NCBI GenBank assembly: GCA_019236395.1
Contig: JAFAJB010000068.1
Span: forward strand, 1-41,776
Length of the DNA: 41,776 nt
Source of the DNA: Cupriavidus sp.
GTDB lineage: Bacteria > Pseudomonadota > Gammaproteobacteria > Burkholderiales > Burkholderiaceae
Reading direction: 5' to 3'
A model generated the notes under the pieces. It had not been told where the DNA came from, did no database searches, and saw only the letters and a list, made by a program, of their open reading frames with translations. Shown here in pieces: positions 33,030 to 41,105 of the stretch (the stretch's first letter is position 1; the number at the start of each line of letters is the position of its first letter). A program made the translations under genes and the position numbers.

Positions 33030-33654
33030 AGCAGGGGATCAGGATCCAGGGGAGCGTAGTCATCAGGTTGCTGCCTGTACCCTCGTTCCCGAAACCAAGC
33101 GGAAAACCGGGTGACGAAGCGACGCCGAGCACGATGGCATCCACCAGATCGGCCAGGCCCAGCACATTCCACGCGAGCGCTGCGGGACGCCACCCTGGCG
33201 CCCCGGTTGCGGCCAGGTAGGCCACCGGCAATGCCGTTATTCCAACCAGCACATCACCCCAGCCTGCCGACGGTGCAAAAGGTGCGGGAAGCCGGCCACT
33301 CCAGAACAGCAGGACGAAGAACATGCCAAGCAGGCGCATGGCGTGTACGCCGATCAGGACGGTCAGTGGCACGGCATTCAGTGCCTCGCTCAACGCCCCG
33401 CCCCGCATGCTCCAGTACGAGAGCACCACGACCGGAACGACGACCGCGATGCCCATCCCGGCAGGTCCGGTTCCGCGCAAGGCATCGAACGCGCCCGTCG
33501 CGCCACACGCCACGACCACCAGGAACCACGCTGCCAATGCACCGGCCAGCATCATGGCCAACCGTCTGCGGCCATGCCACGCGGCCGAGACATACACCGA
33601 TGCCAGCACAACAGCAGCGGCACCCAACGCAATCGCACCTATCAAGTCGAGCAT
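32914..33654 (-). CDS. Small multi-pass membrane protein, target of adjacent TetR
   Basis: The 246-residue product is hydrophobic with about seven predicted spans (for example LIGAIALGAAAVVLASVYVSA at the N-terminus and MAHRLLGMFFVLLFW-like mid-region). I do not recognise a family with certainty. The ATG at 33654 has GGAGG seven bases upstream, while the longer track ORF runs through the operator region. It is divergent from a TetR gene and shares a palindrome with it, so the regulator probably controls it. Its 3' end overlaps the glycerate kinase extension. Confidence 0.65.
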   Translation of the reverse strand: MLDLIGAIALGAAAVVLASVYVSAAWHGRRRLAMMLAGALAAWFLVVVACGATGAFDALRGTGPAGMGIAVVVPVVVLSYWSMRGGALSEALNAVPLTVLIGVHAMRLLGMFFVLLFWSGRLPAPFAPSAGWGDVLVGITALPVAYLAATGAPGWRPAALAWNVLGLADLVDAIVLGVASSPGFPLGFGNEGTGSNLMTTLPWILIPCFIVPLLVHLHLLIFRRLWHRAPQASSRPGQAPAPHGSR

Positions 33655-33672
33655 GACACACCTCCGTTCTAC

Positions 33673-33718
33673 AATATGATGAACGTAATATTGACAAAAT
33701 ATGTCGCTCATCATATTT
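33673..33718. promoter_or_regulatory. TetR-type operator between divergent genes, with promoter
   Basis: AATATGATGAACG (33673-33685) and CGCTCATCATATT (33705-33717) form 13-base inverted arms with one mismatch. Within it, TTGACA (33691-33696) and TATTTA (33714-33719), 17 bases apart, make a rightward sigma70-like promoter for the TetR gene, so the regulator is likely autoregulated and also controls the divergent gene. Confidence 0.65.
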
Positions 33719-33761
33719 AGTCAATGACGAGATGAAGAGACGAGGCGATAAGGAGAAGGCC

Positions 33762-34388
33762 ATGCCCTGGAGCGACGATCACAAGCAGGCTACGCGGGAG
33801 CGGATCGTTGTTGCCGCCGCACGCGCAATCCGCGAACACGGGCCGGACGGCGTAAGCGTGGCAGCCATCATGCGCAGCGTCGGCCTGACGCACGGAGGCT
33901 TCTATGCGCACTTCGCGTCAAAGGAAGCGCTCGTATCGGAAGCCCTTCTGTATGCCGCGGCCGAGACGCTCGAGTACCTGGAAGTGACTGCCGCGCGCGC
34001 AACGGGCCAGCAACAGGTGGGGATCGTGGATCTTGCCGAGGCCTATCTGAGTACCGTTCACCTGGAGCATCCCGAGCAGGGCTGCGTGCTGGCCGCGTGC
34101 GGTGCGGAACTGGCCCGTGCGGACGACCCGGTTAGCGGCGCGTGCAGCGAGAGCGTCCATGCGTTCGTGCGGCGGCTCGTGCAGCACAGTGCAGCGCCGC
34201 AGCAAAGGGAGCGGTCACGCGAGGCAACCGGCGCGCTCGCGGCGATGGTCGGCGGGATGATGCTTGCGCGTGCCGTGGAGGACCCGGCTGCGGCCAGAAG
34301 GATCCTTGCCGATGTCCGGTCCTTCGTACGCAGCGCGCTGCAGGCGCAGACAGAAGCAAAAACGGAAGCGAAAACGGAAGCGAAATGA
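33762..34388 (+). CDS. TetR-family regulator
   Basis: The 208-residue product has the TetR HTH at about residues 8-55 (ERIVVAAARAIREHGPDGVS, IMRSVGLTHGGFYAHFASKE) and a C-terminal ligand domain of the type found in NemR/AcrR-like regulators, with Cys residues in EQGCVLAACGAEL that could sense electrophiles. AAGGAG lies six bases before the ATG at 33762, preferred over 33732. It is divergent from the membrane-protein gene across a palindrome. The C-terminus ends in TEAKTEAKTEAK, encoded by a 12-bp tandem repeat. Confidence 0.88.
   Translation: MPWSDDHKQATRERIVVAAARAIREHGPDGVSVAAIMRSVGLTHGGFYAHFASKEALVSEALLYAAAETLEYLEVTAARATGQQQVGIVDLAEAYLSTVHLEHPEQGCVLAACGAELARADDPVSGACSESVHAFVRRLVQHSAAPQQRERSREATGALAAMVGGMMLARAVEDPAAARRILADVRSFVRSALQAQTEAKTEAKTEAK
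34350..34385 (+). repeat. 12-bp tandem repeat at the end of the TetR gene
   Basis: Three units (ACAGAAGCAAAA, then ACGGAAGCGAAA twice) encode TEAK repeats immediately before the stop codon. Such an in-frame repeat could vary in copy number by slippage. Confidence 0.85.
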
Positions 34389-34396
34389 CCTGACCG

Positions 34397-35398
34397 CTAC
34401 TTGAACGTGTCAGCCCAGTAGCCAACCACCTGCTTCACCAGTTCTGGCGGCAGCGCCACGTAGTGTTCGGTGGACGCATCGGCCTGCCCCTCCGACAGCG
34501 CCCAGCGGAAAAACGCGAGCGCGTCCTTGGTGCTGGACGGATGGGCCGCCGAGCGTTGCATCAGGACGAACACGGTGCCCGTGATCGGCCAGGCGTTCGG
34601 GCCAGGCGCGTTGGTCTGGACCTGATAGAAATCGAACCGGGGGTCCCACTGCACGGCCGTGACCGCCGCGCTGAACGATTCGCGTGAAGGCTGCACGTAG
34701 ACACCGTCGCGATTCTGGACCAGCGCGTATGGCAATCGGCGTTGCAGCGCGTAGCTCAATTCCACATAGCCGATGGCACCGCGCACGTTGCGGATGTAGA
34801 GCGACACGCCTTCGTTGCCGCTTGCTCCGGGGCCTCTGGGCCAATGCACGGATGTGCCGGCGCCAACGGCATCCTTCCAATCCGGACTGACTGTCGAGAG
34901 GTAATTGGTCCAGTTGAACGTCGTGCCGGAACCGTCGCTGCGATGGACGACCGTGATCTTCTGGTCAGGGAACGTGATGCCGGGATTGACCGCCGCGATG
35001 GCCGGGTCATTCCAGTTTTCGATCTGGCCCAGATAGATTCTGGCCAGCAACGCACCTGTCATGCGGATCTGGCCCGGGGCAATGCCCTGGAGGTTGATCA
35101 CAGGCACGACGCCGCCGATCGCGATCGGAAACTGCGCCAGCCCGGCACGTTCCAGCTCCTCGGGCTTGAGCGGCATGTCCGTGGCCCCGAACGTTACGTT
35201 GGCCGCCTTGATCTGCCGGATGCCGTTGCCGGACCCGATGGGCTGATAGTCGACCTGCTGCCCGGTCCTGGCGTAGTAAGTGGCCGCCCATTTGGACATC
35301 AATGGAAAGACAAACGTGGAACCCGCGCCGGTAACGTCCCCGGCAAACGCACTGACCGCAGCAAGCATCAGTACAAGCGCCGCGATGAGTCTGCCCAT
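34397..35398 (-). CDS. pstS: Phosphate-binding protein, PstS type
   Basis: The 333-residue product has a Sec signal (LIAALVLMLAAVSAFAG) and PstS features: GAGSTFVFPLMSKWAA, YQPIGSGNGIRQI, TFGATDMPL, the RSDGSGTTFNWTNYL phosphate loop. It binds phosphate in the periplasm for the PstCAB importer. No pstC, pstA or pstB gene is adjacent, so it is either an orphan copy or separated from its system. The ATG at 35398 has GAAGAAGGA upstream and begins the signal peptide, unlike the track's start. It converges on the TetR gene with an eight-base gap. Confidence 0.88.
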   Translation of the reverse strand: MGRLIAALVLMLAAVSAFAGDVTGAGSTFVFPLMSKWAATYYARTGQQVDYQPIGSGNGIRQIKAANVTFGATDMPLKPEELERAGLAQFPIAIGGVVPVINLQGIAPGQIRMTGALLARIYLGQIENWNDPAIAAVNPGITFPDQKITVVHRSDGSGTTFNWTNYLSTVSPDWKDAVGAGTSVHWPRGPGASGNEGVSLYIRNVRGAIGYVELSYALQRRLPYALVQNRDGVYVQPSRESFSAAVTAVQWDPRFDFYQVQTNAPGPNAWPITGTVFVLMQRSAAHPSSTKDALAFFRWALSEGQADASTEHYVALPPELVKQVVGYWADTFK

Positions 35399-35546
35399 GA
35401 TTGTTCGTCCTTCTTCAGGCTGCAAAAGACTGTGTTTCTGGAGATTCAGGCTAGCAGATGGTTTGGGAAGGGAAAGGTATTTCAGCGGTGACTTAAGCCA
35501 CCAGATATGCCACCAGCAAGTCACCGCCATGCCGCTAGTACGGCGG

Positions 35547-35564
35547 CTGTCACGCATTTGTCAC
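35547..35564 (+). promoter_or_regulatory. Pho-box-like direct repeat
   Basis: CTGTCAC-gcat-TTGTCAC has the 7-4-7 layout of a PhoB site (consensus CTGTCAT repeated every 11 bases). It lies 149 bases before pstS but points away from it, so its use is doubtful. Confidence 0.35.
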
Positions 35565-35623
35565 GTTGGCGAGCCTGCCGCGAAGGCGCCGTCGAATACG
35601 GCGCACTTCGCGTCGCGCATCTG

Positions 35624-37423
35624 TCAGTCGAGCCTGAACGTCCTCACCACCTGAGCCAGCGTTGCGGCCTGCGTCTGCAGTGCCGCTGCGGCGGCGGTGG
35701 ATTGCTCCACCAGGGCTGCGTTCTGCTGGACCATTTGATCCAGGTGGCTCACCGCCAGATTCACTTCCTGGATGCCGCGCGTCTGTTCGCGTGCGGCGTG
35801 TGTGATCTCGGAGATGATCTGCGTCACGCGTCCCACGTTGCCGACAATCTCGCGCATGGTGTCGCCGCTCATGCGCACCTGTCCCGAGCCGGCGTTCACG
35901 CTGCCGACCGTCGAATCGATCAGCGTCTTGATTTCCTTTGCGGCCTGCGAGCTGCGTTGCGCCAGCGCGCGTACTTCTCCCGCCACCACGGCAAAGCCGC
36001 GGCCCTGCTCGCCGGCGCGTGCCGCTTCCACGGCCGCGTTCAGCGCAAGGATATTGGTCTGGAACGCGATGCCTTCGATCACGCCGGTGATGTCCGAGAC
36101 CTTCACCGCGGCGCGCTCGATGTCGCCCATCGTGTCGATCGCACTCGAGATTGCCGTGCCGCCATCGGTGGCCACCTGCTGTGCCTGCGCGGCCGTATCG
36201 TCGGCCTGGCGCGCGGAGGCTTCCGACTGTCCCACGGTGGCGGTGATTTCCTCCATCGACGCTGCGGTCTGCTCCAGGCTTGCCGCTGCCGATTCGGTGC
36301 GGCGCGAGAGGTCGGCATTGCCTTCGGCGATCTCGCTCGCGGCCACATGCACAGATTCGCTGGCATCGCGAATCTGGCGCATCACGCCCACAAGCTTGTC
36401 GGCAAACGCGTTGAACGCGCGAGCGATCTGTGCGACTTCGTCGCTGCCGTCGGCGGCGAGCCGGCGCGTCAGGTCGCCATCGCCGGAGCCGACCGCCACC
36501 ATCGCATCGCGGATGCCGGACAGGCGGCGGAACGAGACCGCCGTCACGCCAGCCACGATCACCGCGGCGGCGCAGGCCACCACGACGAGCGCGATCAGCG
36601 ATGCAATCAGCACCGAGCGCATGCCGGCGGTGGCTTCAGCCTTGTCCAGTGCGATCACGGCCACCCAGTCGGTGCCGGGGATCTCGCGCCCGCGCAGCAG
36701 CTTGGGCGAGCCGCTGATCGCCACTTCGGTCGGCGCGGTGGCGCTGACGAGCGCGCCGAGCCTGTCGCCGTCGAGTGCGGGCACCAGCTCGGAGATCGGC
36801 TTCAGCGTGAGCTTGTCGTCCAGGTGCGCGACGATCTGTCCATTGCGGGCGACGAGGATGCCGAAGCTGGCAGGCGTCGGATGAATCGAGCGGACATTGG
36901 CGACCACGCTGTCCATGGCCACGTCACCGCCGACCACGCCCTTGACCGTACCGTCGCGCACGATCGGTACGGCGAACGTGACCACGAGCTGGCCAGTGCT
37001 GGCCGACTTGTAGGGCGGCGTCACGATCGGCTTGCCCGCGGCCACGGCCTGCTTGTACCAGGGGCGCGCCGTCGGGTCGTAGTCGGGCTTCAGCCCGGTG
37101 GCGTCGGAGAAGCGATGGCTCTTGTCCGGATAACCGACGTAGGTCTTGATGAAGCCGCCGGCTTCCGACACGAGCTTCAGGGCTGGAATCGGGTCTTCCT
37201 GCAGGGCGGCATCCTGCAGGGAGACGATCATCCGCGTATGGCTGGCGACCCAGTCGGCAATGGCGTCGACGTGGCCGGTCTGCACCGCTGCGAGGTTGTT
37301 GTCGATCGCTTCGTTGTTATAGGTTCGTGCAACCAGATGGTTGACGAGGGCATTGGCTGCAAGCGCGACGATGACGATGGCCACGGATAGGGCCACGATG
37401 CGCGCGCGGAGCGAGGAAAGCAT
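35624..37423 (-). CDS. Methyl-accepting chemotaxis protein with dCache sensor
   Basis: The 599-residue receptor has a membrane span at about 9-31, a periplasmic dCache domain (35-270), a second span (273-297), HAMP (about 298-350) and a signalling domain with the conserved tip [21 protein letters not shown]. The sensor contains YDPTARPWY (Tyr115, Arg120, Trp122, Tyr123), with Tyr138 and Asp167 further on, matching the Y-x4-R-x-W-Y pattern described for amino-acid-binding dCache domains. It would therefore sense amino acids or related amines and signal through CheA/CheW. There is no C-terminal NWETF-like tether. It is monocistronic. The ligand is inferred from motif only. Confidence 0.92.
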   Translation of the reverse strand: MLSSLRARIVALSVAIVIVALAANALVNHLVARTYNNEAIDNNLAAVQTGHVDAIADWVASHTRMIVSLQDAALQEDPIPALKLVSEAGGFIKTYVGYPDKSHRFSDATGLKPDYDPTARPWYKQAVAAGKPIVTPPYKSASTGQLVVTFAVPIVRDGTVKGVVGGDVAMDSVVANVRSIHPTPASFGILVARNGQIVAHLDDKLTLKPISELVPALDGDRLGALVSATAPTEVAISGSPKLLRGREIPGTDWVAVIALDKAEATAGMRSVLIASLIALVVVACAAAVIVAGVTAVSFRRLSGIRDAMVAVGSGDGDLTRRLAADGSDEVAQIARAFNAFADKLVGVMRQIRDASESVHVAASEIAEGNADLSRRTESAAASLEQTAASMEEITATVGQSEASARQADDTAAQAQQVATDGGTAISSAIDTMGDIERAAVKVSDITGVIEGIAFQTNILALNAAVEAARAGEQGRGFAVVAGEVRALAQRSSQAAKEIKTLIDSTVGSVNAGSGQVRMSGDTMREIVGNVGRVTQIISEITHAAREQTRGIQEVNLAVSHLDQMVQQNAALVEQSTAAAAALQTQAATLAQVVRTFRLD

Positions 37424-37919
37424 GTGATTGACTCTTCTCTCAGGTTGGCCCGGTTATGGGCAAGGGGGCTGCGAACGCAATTACGGCACGCCGGCGGCAG
37501 GCTTTAGTGCGCTGCACAATAAGTGGTCCATCGAGCATGTCGCGTTGTGTGCGAACGATCGTTCGGGGCTTTGCGTGGCATTCAGTGTCGTAATACCGGG
37601 TAATACGGGATAACCCGCTGCGCTGCACCATCGCCTTGCTTTCACCCAGCGCACTTCCTATGCTGAACATCAGAATTAGATTTAATTTGAATCAGTCTTC
37701 AGAAGTATCTAATGCGTTGCAGACGCAAACGGGGCGGTTGGGCATCCTCCGAGGGAGGGCCGGTATTGCTGCAGTAGGCCAGGACGGGAAGCTGCAGGGG
37801 GCTCGGGAGGCTATACCTGATCGTATGGAAGTGCAGCCGTGCCATAAGCGGAGCGCCTCCAATCAGCGCGTTGCCGAATCGCTGTTATCCGGCTTCGCGC
37901 CAAGAAGAAGTGAGCGGCC
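37424..37919. other. 496-bp intergenic region with palindrome
   Basis: It separates the divergent chemoreceptor and LuxR genes and must hold both promoters. The clearest signal is the perfect 14-bp palindrome CGAACGATCGTTCG at 37552-37565, a possible operator. A second symmetrical stretch, CGGGTAATACGGGATAACCCG-like, lies near 37597. No gene is evident. Confidence 0.5.
37552..37565. promoter_or_regulatory. Perfect 14-bp palindrome
   Basis: CGAACGATCGTTCG lies about 130 bases before the chemoreceptor start and 355 before the LuxR gene. The form suits a dimeric regulator. The identity of the binder is unknown. Confidence 0.35.
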
Positions 37920-38750
37920 ATGGCCACAATCCTCCTGTTCGAGCCACATCCATTGTTGCGTCTCGGACTGCGCCACCTATTGGCCCAGGCGCACGTGCCC
38001 GGTGATCTCGTCGACCTCGATCCCACCTCGCTGCACAACCCCGAACCCTGGGTTCACCATGCCGATCTGCTGGTCTACGGACTGCCCGCCGATACCGATG
38101 CGGGCTGGCGCATGCTGACCGGCCTGTGCGATCGATTGCAACCAATGCGTGTGCTGGTGCTGGCCGAGCAGTCGCCGGTGCCGATGCCTGAAGCGGGGCT
38201 GCCGGAAAAGGTGCGAGGGCTACTGGCCAAGACCTGCTCCTCCGATGCGCTGGAAGCCGCGATCCGGCTGGTGCTGGCGGGCGGCGAGTGTTTCCCGTCG
38301 CAGGTTCCCGCGGCGCGCCAGCCTGAATCGTCCATGACGGCGTTGCCGGCGGATGCCGCGCGGCATGCCACCGCACCGATCGTGGTACCGCTGCACGGCG
38401 GCATGCCAGCCCAGGCGCCCGGCGCGGAGGCCCATGCCGCGCCGGTGGAAACACCGACGGCAGGGGCGCACCTGCTCAATATCACCGAGCGCCAGTACGA
38501 GGTGCTTGCGCTGCTGGCACGGGGATATCCGATCAAGACCGTCAGCCGGCTGCTCAATATCTCGGTGGCCACCGCCAAGACCCATGCCTGCACGCTGTAT
38601 CAGCGCCTGCACGTGCGCAACAAGGGCGAAGCGGTGTACGTCGCGCTGCAGCGCGGGGCGTCGCTGAACTGGCCCGGTCCCACGCCGGCCAGGCCGACGC
38701 ATATCCCGATGTCGTCGCTGTCGGCGCGGCAGGCATGCGAGGCAGCCTGA
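37920..38750 (+). CDS. LuxR-family regulator with degenerate receiver domain
   Basis: The 276-residue product has a receiver-like N-terminal domain (ATILLFEPHPLLRLGLRHLL) and a LuxR/FixJ HTH at about 187-250 (LLNITERQYEVLALLARGYP, then VSRLLNISVATAKTHACTLY). The strand that normally ends with the phosphorylated Asp reads HADLLVYGLPADTD, with Tyr-Gly where Asp is expected, so phosphorylation is unlikely. A low-complexity Ala/Pro linker of about 50 residues joins the domains. It is followed, 243 bases on, by a gene for a receiver-only relative. Activation may depend on protein partners rather than a kinase; no histidine kinase gene is near. Confidence 0.82.
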   Translation: MATILLFEPHPLLRLGLRHLLAQAHVPGDLVDLDPTSLHNPEPWVHHADLLVYGLPADTDAGWRMLTGLCDRLQPMRVLVLAEQSPVPMPEAGLPEKVRGLLAKTCSSDALEAAIRLVLAGGECFPSQVPAARQPESSMTALPADAARHATAPIVVPLHGGMPAQAPGAEAHAAPVETPTAGAHLLNITERQYEVLALLARGYPIKTVSRLLNISVATAKTHACTLYQRLHVRNKGEAVYVALQRGASLNWPGPTPARPTHIPMSSLSARQACEAA

Positions 38751-38993
38751 CGGAAATCCGCCGCGCAGTCCGCCGCGGACCGTCCGCCGTCTGTCTTCGC
38801 TTTTCTCTGTTTGTCTCCGCCTGTCTCGGTCTTTCGCCGGCCCGCCCTCATCCAAAAGCATGAGGCGGTGGCCGGCGGTCGTTGCTACGGTTCTACAGGA
38901 AAAGAAGAGCCGCCCCCTGCATACCGGGGCACCCGCCTGCCAGACAAGCTGGGCGGCAATACCAACGAAAATGCCCTTTCCCCTTTCCCTGCA

Positions 38994-39581
38994 ATGACGA
39001 CCTACCTGATCGCGAGCAACGAAATGATGTGCCGCATTCTTGCGCGACGAATGGAAGGGCAGGACATACCGCTACCGGTGCGCTGGCATTGCCCGGAATG
39101 GTTGACTGATGGCGCTGTTGAAAGCGCCTCCGTACACACGATCGACAATCCCGATGAAGCCGAACCGCTGCCGCATGGCGCGGTAGACCTGGTGCTGGTC
39201 GACTGCAGCACGGCAGACGATCCGCATGATCTGCTCGATCGCGTGCACGCGCGGCTGGCGCCGCGCCGCTGGCTTGTCCTGTCCGATGCGCTCGATGACG
39301 CGCTGATGACCCGCGCCGCGCGGCTTGGCGCCGCCGGCTGCCTGGCCGTGCCCGCGCCGGTCGATCTGGTGTGTGCGGCCGCGGCGCTGGTCTGGGCCGG
39401 CGGCCAGTGCTTCCCGCGTTCCGCGTTGACGATGCTGAGCGCGCGGTCGCCATCGTCAGCTCAGTCACCTCAGTCTGCTCAGTCGTCCCAGCAGCCTGCA
39501 ACGGCTGCGGGGACCGCGTCCACACCAATGCCTCCCCCCTATCCGCAGGTATATCCCGATGGCTCTACTGCCATCGGATGA
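38994..39581 (+). CDS. Receiver-like protein without output domain
   Basis: The 195-residue product resembles the N-terminal domain of the adjacent LuxR protein: both have a (R)WLVL/RVLVL strand and then an AAxLVxAGGxCFP segment (LVWAGGQCFPRSAL here, LVLAGGECFPSQVP there). Here the strand VDLVLVDCST keeps an Asp at the usual phosphorylation position. There is no HTH; residues 140-195 are a Ser/Gln/Pro-rich tail (SAQSPQSAQSSQQP). The ATG at 38994 begins the first beta strand; the preceding track ORF is pyrimidine-rich leader without a domain. No clear ribosome-binding site is visible. It may be a truncated duplicate or a partner protein. Confidence 0.65.
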   Translation: MTTYLIASNEMMCRILARRMEGQDIPLPVRWHCPEWLTDGAVESASVHTIDNPDEAEPLPHGAVDLVLVDCSTADDPHDLLDRVHARLAPRRWLVLSDALDDALMTRAARLGAAGCLAVPAPVDLVCAAAALVWAGGQCFPRSALTMLSARSPSSAQSPQSAQSSQQPATAAGTASTPMPPPYPQVYPDGSTAIG

Positions 39582-39676
39582 GGGCGATCGCGCGTTGATA
39601 TGACTATGCTGGATGTGCCCGCAGTCAGAAGCCGGAGTGATGGCAGGCCGGCCGCACGCGGGGAGCAGGGGGTCAT

Positions 39677-39955
39677 ATGGATAGCAGACTGGATATCCTG
39701 GTCGTGCATGGCTTTGCCATTCGCGAGGGCCGGGGCAAGTGGGCATGTTGTTATGAGATCCGGCTCGCCATTCTCGGCGGGCCACTGCTGTATCGTGGCG
39801 AACTGCACGGGAGAAGCTTCGCCACCGAGGACGCCGCCATATTCGCCGCGGTGGAGATCGGCGAACGCGAGGCAAGCCTCCATCTCGACACCGCGCGCGC
39901 GATGATCGTCGCGCTGACGCGCGTGACTGATCACAACTCGAACGAAATCACGTGA
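39677..39955 (+). CDS. Small hypothetical protein, 92 residues
   Basis: The product has no signal peptide or membrane span and alternates beta-like strands (LDILVVHGFAIREG, WACCYEIRLAI) with a helix (ATEDAAIFAAVEIGEREA). The pattern fits small cytoplasmic proteins common in Burkholderiales, but I cannot name the family. GGGGG lies a few bases before the ATG. An intrinsic terminator 44 bases after the stop supports it as the end of a transcription unit. Confidence 0.6.
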   Translation: MDSRLDILVVHGFAIREGRGKWACCYEIRLAILGGPLLYRGELHGRSFATEDAAIFAAVEIGEREASLHLDTARAMIVALTRVTDHNSNEIT

Positions 39956-39998
39956 GCCTGGAGTCCGGGCGTCTACCCGATCGGCGCGGCAAAAAAAG

Positions 39999-40029
39999 AA
40001 GCCCGCCGACCGGGGGACCATGCGGGCTT
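39999..40029 (+). terminator. Intrinsic terminator after the 92-residue gene
   Basis: AAGCCCGC (39999-40006) pairs with GCGGGCTT (40022-40029) over a 15-base loop, preceded by an A-run and followed by a short T-containing stretch. The A-run gives a good U-run on the minus strand, so it may work in both directions. Confidence 0.7.
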
Positions 40030-40213
40030 TGAAATGGACGCCCACGTGCGCGAGCGTCCATTACAGATGAACATATCGAATCGCGCGCCGACTCTGTATC
40101 AACCAGATGCACCAGACTTGCGCGGCATCTCATCCCCGATGGCGCACAGGGTCGTCCATCTCATTCTTCCGTATGGAGTGCGGGGGAGGGCTGGGCTTTC
40201 GCTCCGCCGCTGA

Positions 40214-40241
40214 GTTGGAGACGGCGGGTTGGAGACGGCGG
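40214..40241 (+). repeat. Two tandem 14-bp units
   Basis: GTTGGAGACGGCGG occurs twice in direct contact, 62 bases before the PAP2-like gene. It may be a slippage product in the leader. Confidence 0.8.
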
Positions 40242-40303
40242 TCAGGTGGTGTTACGCTGCCGCTGGGCCGAGCTTCCGGCCATCCGCGCCACGCCAACGC
40301 ATC

Positions 40304-40984
40304 ATGAGCCGCTGGGAACTGATCACCTTCTTCGGAGAATCCGCCTTTCTGCTGCCGTGCGCCGTCTTCCTGTACGGCTGGCTGCGCTGGCGCGGCGCGG
40401 CCGATAGCGCGCGCCACTGGCTCCTGGCGTTCTCCGCAACGGCCCTGGTGGTGCTGGCTTCCAAGCTGGCGTTCATGGGCTGGGGTATTGGCAGCGAGGC
40501 GTTCGACTTCACGGGATTCTCGGGCCACTCGATGATGGCGGCGTCGATCCTGCCCGTGCTCGGCTTTCTGGCGGTGCCATCGAGGCATCGTGGGCTGAGC
40601 CTGCTGGCGGCCGCAGCGGGCATGCTGCTGGCGCTGGCGGTCGGGGTGTCCCGGCTTGCGCTCCACGCGCACTCGGTATCCGAGGTGGCAAGCGGGCTGG
40701 CGCTGGGGTTTTGCGTCAGCGTGCCGTTCATCATGCGCCGGGCGATGCCGCGCGGGCCGAAGGCGATGCTGATCGCGTCGGCGGCGCTGGCCATGCTGAT
40801 GGCCCTGCCCGTCGGCGGCGTGGCCGGCGTTACCCACATCTGGGTCCAGGACCTCGCCACCTTCCTTTCCGGCCGCGATCGCCCGTACCAGCGCGGCGAA
40901 TGGACGTCCCTGCCAGGCTGCCGGGCATGCATGGCCGGTGCGGCAGCGCGTCCGGCATGCGCCACCAGTCACTGCCGCTGCTGA
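40304..40984 (+). CDS. PAP2-superfamily membrane phosphatase
   Basis: The 226-residue product has several membrane spans and PAP2-type motifs: FSGHSMMAA (usual PSGH) and GVSRLALHAHSVSEVASG (usual SRxxxxxHxxxD, here with Glu). The first motif (KxxxxxxRP) is not evident, so activity may differ from the classic family. Such enzymes dephosphorylate lipid phosphates, for example undecaprenyl pyrophosphate, which would suit the polyprenyl-linked sugar transferase encoded next. The ATG at 40304 starts a typical membrane protein; the track's start adds an unlikely leader. The C-terminal 20 residues are unusually Cys- and Ala-rich (RACMAGAAARPACATSHCRC), possibly read-through beyond an original end. 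Confidence 0.72.
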   Translation: MSRWELITFFGESAFLLPCAVFLYGWLRWRGAADSARHWLLAFSATALVVLASKLAFMGWGIGSEAFDFTGFSGHSMMAASILPVLGFLAVPSRHRGLSLLAAAAGMLLALAVGVSRLALHAHSVSEVASGLALGFCVSVPFIMRRAMPRGPKAMLIASAALAMLMALPVGGVAGVTHIWVQDLATFLSGRDRPYQRGEWTSLPGCRACMAGAAARPACATSHCRC

Positions 40985-41105
40985 CCGGCGCCTTCCACGG
41001 ACTCCAGGGGGCCCAGCGGCGCTTTGTGCGCCCGCCCACAGACGCCCCGCGACGGGTGCGCAACCATGGCTCCGATATGGTTCCCGCAAGGGCATTGGGG
41101 CGGTC

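Noticed and set aside
35507-37390. 627-codon plus-strand ORF opposite the chemoreceptor
   Set aside because: It is the antisense shadow of a gene with full MCP domain structure; the composition is His/Arg/Gly-rich with no motif.
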